Part shown: one piece after another, positions 24,126-30,789 of the stretch
Numbering within the stretch: the stretch's first letter is position 1
Layout of the letters: every line of letters starts with the position of its first letter
Assembly (NCBI RefSeq): GCF_000373985.1
Contig: NZ_KB893074.1
Location: 12,803 to 43,591 of the forward strand
Reading direction: 5' to 3'
DNA from: Desulfobacter curvatus DSM 3379
Lineage (GTDB): Bacteria > Desulfobacterota > Desulfobacteria > Desulfobacterales > Desulfobacteraceae
DNA length: 30,789 bases
The notes under the pieces: model-generated
The model's input: only the letters and a program-made list of their open reading frames with translations
Told to the model about the DNA's origin: nothing
The model's database searches: none
Position numbers and translations under genes: made by a program

Positions 24126-24788
24126 TTAAACAGATCGGGTGCCGATTAAGATTTCCAGGGCGCCAAGATCTGAAATATAAAACTTGCCTCGTCCCAGTTT
24201 TTTGACTACTCCCTGCCGGGAAAGTTGATTTAAGAACGTGGATACCGTCTGCCGTGTGGAACCTACCAGAAAGGCAATCTGTTCAACGGAAAGATCAATT
24301 TTAACGATGATGCCCCCCTCTGCAGCGGGAATACCGTGTTTTTTTGCCTCGTTTACTAACAGTCCGACCAGGCGACTGTGGACATCTTTGAAGATCAGGT
24401 CCTCAATAATAGTAAATGAATTCTTCAACATGCTGCCCAGTATGCCAACCATGGCTTTTGCCACTTCCGGGTCATCCAGCATTTTCTGTCCGAATGTTTC
24501 AGTATCCGTGGTCAAGACGTCGATTTTATCCAGGGACTGTACAAAAGCACGCGTGTGTGTAGAGTAGATATCGCCTTTGGAAAGAATGCCGATATTAAAT
24601 TCTTTATCTTCGTATCCCAGATAGACTCTGGCCCGGCCATTAGCTACGACAAAAATCTGGTTTTCACCGCTTTCGGGCCGGCAAATAAAAGCCCCTTTGG
24701 GATAGCTGCGCTTTTTCAAAGCAGCATACAATTGGGCAAATTCCGGCCGCTGAAGATGGGCCAGAAGATTTTCTTCCAATAATTTCAT
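24126..24788 (-). CDS. Crp/Fnr-family regulator, CooA-like CO sensor
   Basis: A 220-aa regulator with an N-terminal cyclic-nucleotide-fold sensor (about 12-105), a long dimerisation helix (about 108-135) and a C-terminal helix-turn-helix LSVEQIAFLVGSTRQTVSTF (167-186). Residues 49-82 (ANGRARVYLGYEDKEF, then GDIYSTHTRAF) closely resemble CooA proteins, in particular the Carboxydothermus type. H78 falls at the CooA heme-ligand His (H77 in Rhodospirillum). The neighbouring Cys that serves as redox ligand in Rhodospirillum is Ser here, and no Pro follows the initiator Met. The gene is tail-to-tail with the CODH-like gene, whose promoter has a CooA-type palindrome. It could instead be a heme-free relative; heme binding is inferred from one residue and overall similarity. 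Confidence 0.75.
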   Translation of the reverse strand: MKLLEENLLAHLQRPEFAQLYAALKKRSYPKGAFICRPESGENQIFVVANGRARVYLGYEDKEFNIGILSKGDIYSTHTRAFVQSLDKIDVLTTDTETFGQKMLDDPEVAKAMVGILGSMLKNSFTIIEDLIFKDVHSRLVGLLVNEAKKHGIPAAEGGIIVKIDLSVEQIAFLVGSTRQTVSTFLNQLSRQGVVKKLGRGKFYISDLGALEILIGTRSV

Positions 24789-24793
24789 CAGTT

Positions 24794-24823
24794 AAAAAGG
24801 GGCAAATCGACTTATGCCCCTTT
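24794..24823 (-). terminator. Rho-independent terminator after yjbQ
   Basis: AAAGGGGCA (24796-24804) and TGCCCCTTT (24815-24823) make a perfect 9-bp stem with a 10-nt loop. On the minus strand it runs into TTTTT. It closes the tkt-yjbQ transcript and lies just upstream of the CooA-like gene start. Confidence 0.85.
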
Positions 24824-24869
24824 ATGGAAATCCTTTTTCAAAAGTCTCACCAAAATCTTCGAAACTATT

Positions 24870-25262
24870 TTAAGTGCCGATAATTGTCACGTTGATTTTT
24901 CGGGTTCTGGGTCCGTCAAACTCACAGAAAAAAAGACTTTGCCAGGTGCCCAGAACCAGATTTCCATTTTCAAGGGCAACGGTTTCAGACGGCCCGAACA
25001 GACTGACTTTTATGTGGGCCGCTGAATTGCCTTCCATATGTTTAAAGTTGTCATCAAAGGGGATCACCTTGTTGATGCAGGATAAAATATCCACAGGTAC
25101 TGCCGGATCCGCATTTTCATTAATGGTCACAGCCCCTGTGGTGTGCATGGAAAATACATGCACAAGCCCGTTGCGTATACCGGACTGGCGGACAATGTCC
25201 CGGACCTGGTCGGTGACATCCATCATCTGGGTCCTGGCCCCGGTTTTAATTGAAAACTGCAT
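24870..25262 (-). CDS. yjbQ: YjbQ/UPF0047 family protein (secondary thiamine-phosphate synthase-like)
   Basis: A 130-aa protein of the YjbQ family, trimeric small beta-sandwich proteins with weak thiamine-phosphate synthase activity reported for the E. coli member. Family marks are GLVHVFSMHTTGAVTINENAD (about 32-52), where the His and nearby acidic residues form the metal site, then HIKVSLFGPSETVALENGN and LGTWQSLFFCEFDGPRTRK. Length and ends are normal. It starts 31 nt after the transketolase stop behind a G-rich site, so it is probably the second gene of a tkt-yjbQ operon, and both have links to thiamine diphosphate. Confidence 0.92.
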   Translation of the reverse strand: MQFSIKTGARTQMMDVTDQVRDIVRQSGIRNGLVHVFSMHTTGAVTINENADPAVPVDILSCINKVIPFDDNFKHMEGNSAAHIKVSLFGPSETVALENGNLVLGTWQSLFFCEFDGPRTRKINVTIIGT

Positions 25263-25293
25263 CTGTTCAATCCCCCTTTGATTTTTGTTCCTG

Positions 25294-27297
25294 TTACATT
25301 TCTAAGGCGGTTTTTACGATATTTTCCACTGAAAAACCAAACTCTTTAAGTACCGTGCCGCCGGGGGCTGATGCACCGAACCGTTCAATGCTGATACTTT
25401 TGCCCTGGCTGCCTGCATACTTTTCCCAACCCATGGAAATACCGGCTTCAACGGTCAGCCGTTTGGTGACAGCGGCAGGAAGAATTCTTTCTTTATATGC
25501 CTCTGGTGCCTTTTCAAACAGTTCCCAGGAAAGCAGGGAGACAACCGACGCCTTAATGTTGTGCTCTTTTTCCAAAATATCTGCGGCGGCCACGCTGATG
25601 TGAACCTCCGAACCCGTGGCAATGATCAGCATATCAGGGGTCTTGCCCGCACTTTTTACGGTGTATCCGCCCCATATCATATCTCCGTCTGAATTGGACA
25701 GATCCAGGGTGGGCAGTTTCTGCCGGGAAAGAATCAATGCGGTAGGGCTGTTCAAGGTACCCAGGGCTTTTTTCCATGCCAGGGCCGTTTCATTGGCATC
25801 TGCCGGACGAATCACGGTAAGGCCGGGGATAGCCCGCAGCGCCGCCACATGCTCCACAGGTTGGTGGGTGGGACCGTCTTCGCCCACAGCCACGGAGTCA
25901 TGGGTAAACACATAGATGATGGGCAGACGCATCAGGGATGCCACCCGGATGGCCGGCCGCATGTAGTCGGCAAAGACCAGGAAAGTACCGCCAAAAGGCC
26001 GGACCCCGCCATGCAGGTACATGCCGCTCATGATCGCGCCCATGGCATGCTCCCGGACACCAAAGCGAATGTTTCTGCCGGCCCACGCTTCTTTCTGGAA
26101 CTCCTCGGCACAGGTCATGTAGGTTTTGTTGGAAGGTGCAAGGTCGGCAGATCCGCCCATCAAAGCCGGCAGGTTTGGTGCGATGGCGTTGAGCACCTTG
26201 CCTGAAGCAGCCCGTGTGGCCACAGGACCTTCCTCAGTCTTGAACACAGGGATATCCTTATCCCATCCCTTGGTTAAAAACCCTGTGATGGCATCCACAA
26301 ACAGATTGGCGTCTTCGGGGTACAGGGTTTTAAATTTTGTGAACTCCTCCTGCCAGATTTTCTCGTACTGTTCACCATATGCAAGTGCCTTGCGCGTATT
26401 TTCCAGAACTTCATCAGGCACATAAAAATCCTTATCTTCTGGCAGACCGTAGAATTTTTTCACCACTTTGATCTCTTCTTCACCCAGGGGTGAGCCGTGG
26501 GCATCCGGTGAATCCTGTTTGCTCGGGCTGCCATAGGCAATGTGCGTACTGATTTTTACCAACGAGGGCTTGGAAACGGCATCCTTGGCTGACTGGATTG
26601 CTTTTTCAATGGCATCAAGGTCATTGCCGTCCGCCACCTCAACCACATGCCAGTTCATGGCGTCGAATTTGGCCCGGACATTTTCGGTGAATGTGATGCT
26701 GGTTTTGCCTTCGATGGTGATTTCATTGTCATCATAGATGAGGATCAAACGCCCAAGCCCCAGATGCCCGGCCAGGGAAACGGCTTCCATCGCCACCCCT
26801 TCCATGAGATCCCCGTCGCCGCAGATGGCATAGGTGTAATGATCAATCACATACTGGTCATCCTTGTTGAACCGATCCGCCATATGACGTTCGGCAATGG
26901 CCATGCCCACGGCATTGGCCACACCCTGTCCAAGGGGGCCGGTAGTGGTTTCCACGCCTGCGGTATCCCCATACTCCGGATGCCCCGGGGTTTTGGAACC
27001 CCACTGTCTGAAATTTTTCAAATCATCCAGGGTCAACCCATAGCCAAACAAATATAAAAGAGCGTACAACAAAGAAGATGCATGTCCGCCGGACAGTACA
27101 AAACGGTCCCGGTCCACCCAGGACGGATTGGCCGGATTCTGTTTTAGAAAGTGTTTGAAAACCACATAGGCGGCAGGTGCCAGGCCCATAGGTGCACCGG
27201 GATGTCCAGAGTTGGCTTTCTGTACCATGTCCATACACAGGGCACGGATGGTGTTGACGGTGAGCTGGTCTTGGTTGTTGTTTTCGGCATCAGCCAT
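25294..27297 (-). CDS. tkt: Transketolase
   Basis: The thiamine-diphosphate enzyme of the pentose phosphate pathway that moves two-carbon ketol units between sugar phosphates, in the cytosol. The 667-aa length is typical. Hallmarks in order: KANSGHPGAPMGLAPAAYVV at the N-terminus, TGPLGQGVANAVGMA, the ThDP motif GDGDLMEGVAMEA with ILIYDDN, HGSPLGEEE, the pyrimidine-binding domain with GGSADLAPSN and FGVREHAMGAIMSGM, and HDSVAVGEDGPTHQPVEHVA. The C-terminal domain has SVVSLLSWELFE and VTKRLTVEAGISMGWEKY. AGGAGA lies 7 nt before the ATG. It is followed by yjbQ in the same direction. Confidence 0.97.
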   Translation of the reverse strand: MADAENNNQDQLTVNTIRALCMDMVQKANSGHPGAPMGLAPAAYVVFKHFLKQNPANPSWVDRDRFVLSGGHASSLLYALLYLFGYGLTLDDLKNFRQWGSKTPGHPEYGDTAGVETTTGPLGQGVANAVGMAIAERHMADRFNKDDQYVIDHYTYAICGDGDLMEGVAMEAVSLAGHLGLGRLILIYDDNEITIEGKTSITFTENVRAKFDAMNWHVVEVADGNDLDAIEKAIQSAKDAVSKPSLVKISTHIAYGSPSKQDSPDAHGSPLGEEEIKVVKKFYGLPEDKDFYVPDEVLENTRKALAYGEQYEKIWQEEFTKFKTLYPEDANLFVDAITGFLTKGWDKDIPVFKTEEGPVATRAASGKVLNAIAPNLPALMGGSADLAPSNKTYMTCAEEFQKEAWAGRNIRFGVREHAMGAIMSGMYLHGGVRPFGGTFLVFADYMRPAIRVASLMRLPIIYVFTHDSVAVGEDGPTHQPVEHVAALRAIPGLTVIRPADANETALAWKKALGTLNSPTALILSRQKLPTLDLSNSDGDMIWGGYTVKSAGKTPDMLIIATGSEVHISVAAADILEKEHNIKASVVSLLSWELFEKAPEAYKERILPAAVTKRLTVEAGISMGWEKYAGSQGKSISIERFGASAPGGTVLKEFGFSVENIVKTALEM

Positions 27298-27330
27298 GGA
27301 TATTTCTCCTGTAAAGGGTTTAAAAATTTT

Positions 27331-27425
27331 TATAAGAAAGTCTCAATAAGTTGTTGAATTACTTTCTTGTTTCGTTGTGGGCTGAATCCGGGTGCTGATA
27401 GGCCAGATCAGCCCGTGGCTGTTAT
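27331..27425 (-). repeat. Interspersed two-hairpin repeat, copy 3 (type-B tail)
   Basis: Read on the minus strand it starts ACAGCCACGGGCTGATCTGG and continues into CAGCCCACAACGAAA, then AAGAAAGTAATTCAACAACT and ACTTTCTTATA. It matches copy 2 over about 90 nt. GGGCTGA pairs with TCAGCCC, and the tail stem is AAGAAAGT with ACTTTCTT allowing one mismatch. It begins immediately at the TAA of the radical SAM gene and lies between that gene and tkt. Confidence 0.87.
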
Positions 27426-28291
27426 AAAACTCTCATATATTCAGGTTTTAACGGAACTTTACCGTCCAAGGCCTGGGATATAAGTTCAAGGGTTTTTTCT
27501 TTGTCCTGGGGAAGGTGCGCCCGGATGGGTAAATAATTGGATGCGTGGTTGGCATGGAAAAGGCCGTCTGTCAGGTTCGTGGCCGCAATCATAGCCCCAA
27601 GTTCGGTGAGCATCTCCTCTGCCCCGGGCAATTCGAATTCCCCTTTTTCATACTGGTCATGCAGTTCCGTGCCAGGGATGAGCATCAGGCTTAAAGCACC
27701 GACAAAATCAGGGTCCATGGCCGTAAGCACCCTGCCGGTTTCCCGGGCATGGTCCAAAGAGCCTTTGCGGCCGCCAAGCCCAAGCAGCACCGTCACAGAG
27801 ACCTTAATCCCGGCCTTTTTTAACTTTTTTCCCATGGTGATCATTTTATCCGCATCCGCACCCTTGCGGATAGCTTCAAGCACCTTGTCATCACCGGATT
27901 CAAGGCCCATGTAGGCAATCTTGAGTCCAAGTTTGTGCAGCAGGGCCAGATCTTCATCGGTTTTCATCTTGATGCTTTTGGTGTTGGCATAGACACCCAC
28001 CCGCTCCACCCAGGGCAGCCGGTCCCGGATTCTTTCAAGGATGGGAACCAGGCGTTTCATGGGAAGGATCAAAGCATCACCGTCACACAGGAACAAACGG
28101 TTCTGGCGACGGCAATGCTTCCTGGCAAATTCGATGTCCCCAAAGATCACATCATCTTTTTTTATGTTGAACCGTTTTCCCCGATAGGTCCCGCAAAAGG
28201 TACATTTGTTATGGGAACAGCCCAGCGTAACCTGGAGCAATATACTGTTCGCCTCGCTGGGCGGCCTGATAACCATACCTTCGTAGTGCAT
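27422..28291 (-). CDS. Radical SAM protein of unknown substrate
   Basis: A 289-aa radical SAM enzyme, expected to bind a [4Fe-4S] cluster and cleave SAM to a 5'-deoxyadenosyl radical. The cluster motif is LGCSHNKCTFCGTYRGKRF, with C-x4-C-x2-C spacing instead of the usual C-x3-C-x2-C. The SAM-binding Gly and strands follow: LFLCDGDALILP, RVGVYANTKSI, LGLKIAYMGLESGDDKVLEAIRKG and SVTVLLGLGGRKG, an Elp3/HemN-like TIM-barrel order. The C-terminus has NYLPIRAHLPQDKE, which recurs in this uncharacterised family. AAGGGG lies 7 nt before the ATG. It stands alone and the substrate is unknown. Confidence 0.88.
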   Translation of the reverse strand: MHYEGMVIRPPSEANSILLQVTLGCSHNKCTFCGTYRGKRFNIKKDDVIFGDIEFARKHCRRQNRLFLCDGDALILPMKRLVPILERIRDRLPWVERVGVYANTKSIKMKTDEDLALLHKLGLKIAYMGLESGDDKVLEAIRKGADADKMITMGKKLKKAGIKVSVTVLLGLGGRKGSLDHARETGRVLTAMDPDFVGALSLMLIPGTELHDQYEKGEFELPGAEEMLTELGAMIAATNLTDGLFHANHASNYLPIRAHLPQDKEKTLELISQALDGKVPLKPEYMRVL

Positions 28292-28551
28292 TGTGTATCC
28301 CCTTAAAAATTAAAGGCCATATATTTATCAGGTATGATTCAAAAATTCAATATATCAACCGCTTAAGGCAGGACAAACGCAACTAAAAAATCAACCCGTC
28401 AACGATTGCCGTAATCATGCACGACGCGATGGGTGATCAGCCCTCCCCCTTGTACTGTTTTATGGCAAAAAAGCTTAACTTTTGATGTACTTCATGTTAG
28501 AGCCCCAAAAGACAGCAATATCCGTTTGACTTTAAAAAGACAGGAAAAAAC

Positions 28552-29565
28552 GTGAAAGAGATACGCGATAAGGCAAGAGAGTTAATGAAAGGTTTTTGCC
28601 GGGTCTGCCCCAGATGCGACGGCAGGGTCTGTGCTGGGGAGGTCCCGGGAATGGGAGGCATTGGAACAGGTGCCGCCTTTAGGGACAACCTGGCAGCTCT
28701 GGACGAGTTACACTTTAACATGCGGTTGATTCACGGAGTGACGGAACCGGACACCGGGGTTGAAATCCTGGGTAAAAAGCTCTCCTTGCCCCTCATTGCC
28801 GCCCCCATCGGCGGGGTCTCCTTTAACATGGGCGGAAAAATCAGCGAGCAGGACTATGTAAGGGCCGTTCTCCAAGGCTGCAAAGAGGCCGGGATTATCG
28901 GTTGTACCGGGGACGGAGTGCCTGAATTTATCCACAAAATCGCCCTGGAGGAGATCAAAGCGGTTCAGGGAAAAGGAATTCCCTTTATCAAACCCTGGGA
29001 AGGGGATGAGCTGTTTGAGAAGATCGAGAAAGTTCAGGCCTGCGGCACCGATATCATGGGCATGGACATTGATGCGGCCGGCCTGGTCACCCTGAGGAAA
29101 ATGGGCCGGCCGGTCTCTCCCAAGAATGTGGACGAACTTGGGCAGATTATTAAAAAATCAGGGATGAAGTTCATTATTAAAGGGGTGATGACGGTTTCAG
29201 ATGCCCGGGCTGCCGTATCTGCGGGGGCAGATGCCATTGTGGTCTCCAACCACGGGGGGCGGGTCCTGGAGTATACCCCGGGCGCGGCCAGGGTCCTGCC
29301 TCAAATCGCCAGGGCCGTGGGCAGCGACATTTGTGTCCTGGCTGACGGCGGGGTGAGAACCGGCGGCGACGTCCTGAAGCTGCTGGCCCTGGGGGCTGAT
29401 GCCGTGATGATCGGCCGGCCTTTCAGCGTGGCTGCCCTGGGCGGACTCAAAGCGGGGGTGAAGGCCTTTATCGAAACCATCAGGGGTGAACTGATCCAGG
29501 CCATGGTGCTAACCGGCACCCAGCGGGCAGACCAGGTGGACGAATCCATCCTGTTCAAACCCTGA
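28552..29565 (+). CDS. FMN-dependent alpha-hydroxy-acid oxidizing protein (lactate-dehydrogenase-like)
   Basis: A 337-aa TIM-barrel flavoprotein of the LldD/glycolate-oxidase superfamily. Barrel and FMN marks are PLIAAPIGGVSFN, GMDIDAAGL, FIIKGVMTVSDARAA (the Lys contacts FMN), DAIVVSNHGGRVLEYTPGA (catalytic His and Arg), VLADGGVRTGGDVLKLLALGADAVMIGRPF, and the C-terminal LTGTQRADQVD. The N-terminus is cysteine-rich (CRVCPRCDGRVCAGEVPGMGG), a pattern known from clostridial relatives that suggests a metal or Fe-S site. It probably starts at GTG 28552 with CAGGA about 6 nt before. Single-gene unit with its own terminator. The substrate (lactate or another 2-hydroxy acid) is not resolved. Confidence 0.88.
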   Translation: MKEIRDKARELMKGFCRVCPRCDGRVCAGEVPGMGGIGTGAAFRDNLAALDELHFNMRLIHGVTEPDTGVEILGKKLSLPLIAAPIGGVSFNMGGKISEQDYVRAVLQGCKEAGIIGCTGDGVPEFIHKIALEEIKAVQGKGIPFIKPWEGDELFEKIEKVQACGTDIMGMDIDAAGLVTLRKMGRPVSPKNVDELGQIIKKSGMKFIIKGVMTVSDARAAVSAGADAIVVSNHGGRVLEYTPGAARVLPQIARAVGSDICVLADGGVRTGGDVLKLLALGADAVMIGRPFSVAALGGLKAGVKAFIETIRGELIQAMVLTGTQRADQVDESILFKP

Positions 29566-29585
29566 TTGAACGCCAATACCGGCGG

Positions 29586-29620
29586 CCCGGCCATTCAGAC
29601 ATCCTGAGCGGCCGGGTTTT
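29586..29620 (+). terminator. Rho-independent terminator after the alpha-hydroxy-acid oxidizing gene
   Basis: CCCGGCC (29586-29592) pairs with GGCCGGG (29610-29616), and inside it TTCAG pairs with CTGAG. TTTT follows. It lies 20 nt after the stop codon. Confidence 0.8.
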
Positions 29621-29667
29621 CGGCCGGACACTACTTAAGGCGGCTTAAGCGAATATTAAGTTTATGT

Positions 29668-30297
29668 TTAATCCATGACGAATTGCAGCCCGTCCAGGGC
29701 TTTATAAAAATATCCGGCCATAATCTTATATCCCCTGTCATTGGGATGGATGGAATCACTCATTAAATCGGAGTGGCCGAACAGGCCTTCAAGGATATTG
29801 GGAATCAGCACCGAACCGGTTTGCCGGGCGATTGATTCATACATTTGCGCATAGCCGTTGCCATACAAAGGAATATCTATACCCCCCAGGACCACCATGG
29901 CCCCGGCAGCCTGGATATGCTGGATAATACGTATCAGATTGGCACGGGCCGTATCCACGTTCACACGATTTTTCAAATCATTACCGCCCAGGGTGATCAG
30001 CACCACATCAGGTTCATAGAACAACACATCATCTTCGAGCCGGGCCAGCCCGCCTGCCGTGGTATCTCCCGACACCCCGGAATTGATGACTTCAACACCG
30101 GTCATCTCCTCCAGCCGGGACGGATAATCTTTTCCGTTGCCGGCACCGTATCCCCGGGTCAGGCTGTCGCCGAAACAGACAATGCGCGACACGGACAAGG
30201 GGACATTCTTTATTTCATATGCTTTTTCCCCGAACCAGAACCGGTATCCAAGGATACCTGCAACCAGTATCGCCAGAACGATCAGGATTTTTTTCAA
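29668..30297 (-). CDS. SGNH/GDSL-family esterase (arylesterase/TesA-like), membrane anchored
   Basis: A 209-aa hydrolase with all four SGNH blocks: Ser in CFGDSLTRGYGAG (about 45-57), Gly in INSGVSGDTT, Asn in LITLGGNDLKN, and the Asp/His pair in SDSIHPNDRGYKIM near the C-terminus. This is the TesA/arylesterase arrangement, acting on fatty acyl or aryl esters. Residues 3-22 are hydrophobic after MKK without a clear cleavage site, so the enzyme is probably anchored in the inner membrane facing the periplasm. The upstream AGGAGG lies 5-6 nt before the ATG. It converges with the neighbouring plus-strand gene. Confidence 0.9.
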   Translation of the reverse strand: MKKILIVLAILVAGILGYRFWFGEKAYEIKNVPLSVSRIVCFGDSLTRGYGAGNGKDYPSRLEEMTGVEVINSGVSGDTTAGGLARLEDDVLFYEPDVVLITLGGNDLKNRVNVDTARANLIRIIQHIQAAGAMVVLGGIDIPLYGNGYAQMYESIARQTGSVLIPNILEGLFGHSDLMSDSIHPNDRGYKIMAGYFYKALDGLQFVMD

Positions 30298-30422
30298 AAT
30301 ACCTCCTTATTTGGTAATGATAGCGCACAGTAAGATAATTATCAGGATTATCCCGGATGCCAACCGCTTGATTATTTCCCAAACTCGGCGATTTGGGGAT
30401 AGACTTTAAGCTTACTCTAACT

Positions 30423-30513
30423 AACAGCCATGGGCTGACCTGGTTTTTTACCGTGGTTCAGCCCACAACGAAAGTTGAAAGATCTGTGTAGATTGCACAG
30501 ACTTTCTTATAAC
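30423..30513 (+). repeat. Interspersed two-hairpin repeat, copy 4 (type-A tail)
   Basis: It starts AACAGCCATGGGCTGACCTGG, continues through CAGCCCACAAC, and ends with TCTGTG/CACAGA and CTTTCTTATAAC. It matches copy 1 over its full length except for the variable centre of the first hairpin. There GGGCTGACC still pairs with GGTTCAGCCC, so the stem is kept although the bases differ. Confidence 0.86.
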
Positions 30514-30789
30514 AAAAACATTATAGGATGACAACCGACAACAATCAGTGCTGACGCATAAATAATAAAAGGTCGGCCGAAGTTGTTCCGCCCACTCCTT
30601 TTTGGGAAAATTCCGCCTTTCCTTCTTTCGGAAGGCATCGGAAAGGTAGTTCTTCCTACACAAACCATGGCCTGTACCGAAGATTTTCATTCCCTCCGGG
30701 CATAGTTCTCCCCCATTCCAGGCTTGAAACTGTTTCGATTACCTGTCCGTGGTTGCCGTCTCACACTAATCGGAGTTGAAAGGGGGCGG
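30514..30789. other. Right-edge region without recognised gene
   Basis: I see no supported gene here. A minus-strand frame (30448-30690) exists, but it crosses repeat copy 4, has no recognisable family and no convincing start. The segment 30590-30640 holds a short inverted repeat (CCTTTC/GAAAGG) and the base composition changes from the AT-rich side. A gene may begin beyond the window edge. Confidence 0.4.

Noticed and set aside
30448..30690. 80-codon minus-strand frame at the right edge
   Set aside because: It runs through interspersed repeat copy 4, and no domain or conserved pattern is visible.

Overview
The window looks like a chromosomal segment of an anaerobic deltaproteobacterium (Desulfobacterota, Desulfobacteraceae-like). 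This is an inference from gene content and protein flavour: a CooA-type CO sensor, a carbon-monoxide-dehydrogenase-like fragment, aconitase A, a KtrAB K+ pump, a FecBCD/TonB metal-chelate importer, and interspersed hairpin repeats. No rRNA, tRNA, transposase or integrase gene was seen.

Left part (1-9653): a complete minus-strand type III CRISPR-Cas interference locus. Reading in the direction of transcription it holds a 21-codon leader ORF coupled to cas10, then cas10 (cyclase motif present, no HD nuclease domain), a Cas7-Cas5-Cas11 fusion, a Cas7-Cas7 double protein, a Cas7 with a large insertion, a small single-pass membrane protein of unknown family, and cas6. The genes overlap or lie 6-14 nt apart. 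An AT-rich leader with a good minus-strand promoter follows, and then the start of a CRISPR array that runs off the left edge. The set of fused subunits matches the type III-D variant architecture (called III-Dv/III-D2), which is also regarded as related to the ancestor of single-protein Cas7-11 (III-E). No adaptation genes (cas1/cas2), no csx19 and no recognisable CARF effector lie in the window. By eye the usual Cas7 catalytic Asp is missing from all four Cas7-like domains. The complex may therefore act mainly by cyclic-oligoadenylate signalling, with the membrane protein as candidate effector. That is a hypothesis.

Middle (10129-17064): housekeeping genes: YciA acyl-CoA thioesterase, a nitroreductase with its own palindrome and terminator, KtrB-KtrA, aconitase A, and a convergent CPBP-family membrane protease.

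17230-23275: an intergenic region with two tandem hairpin repeats and a long hairpin plus T10 leads into a five-gene operon: FecCD permease, ATPase, periplasmic binding protein, SAM methyltransferase and TonB-dependent receptor. It ends at a strong terminator.

23356-24788: a small CO-linked module. A perfect TGTCA-N6-TGACA palindrome sits where a class II activator would bind, in front of a 212-aa protein resembling an internally deleted CooS core. Tail-to-tail with that gene is a CooA-like Crp/Fnr regulator that keeps the heme-ligand His.

24794-30789: YjbQ, transketolase, a radical SAM protein, an FMN-dependent alpha-hydroxy-acid dehydrogenase-like protein and an SGNH esterase. Further copies of the hairpin repeat lie between genes. 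The repeat family occurs at least five times in the window, often directly at stop codons.
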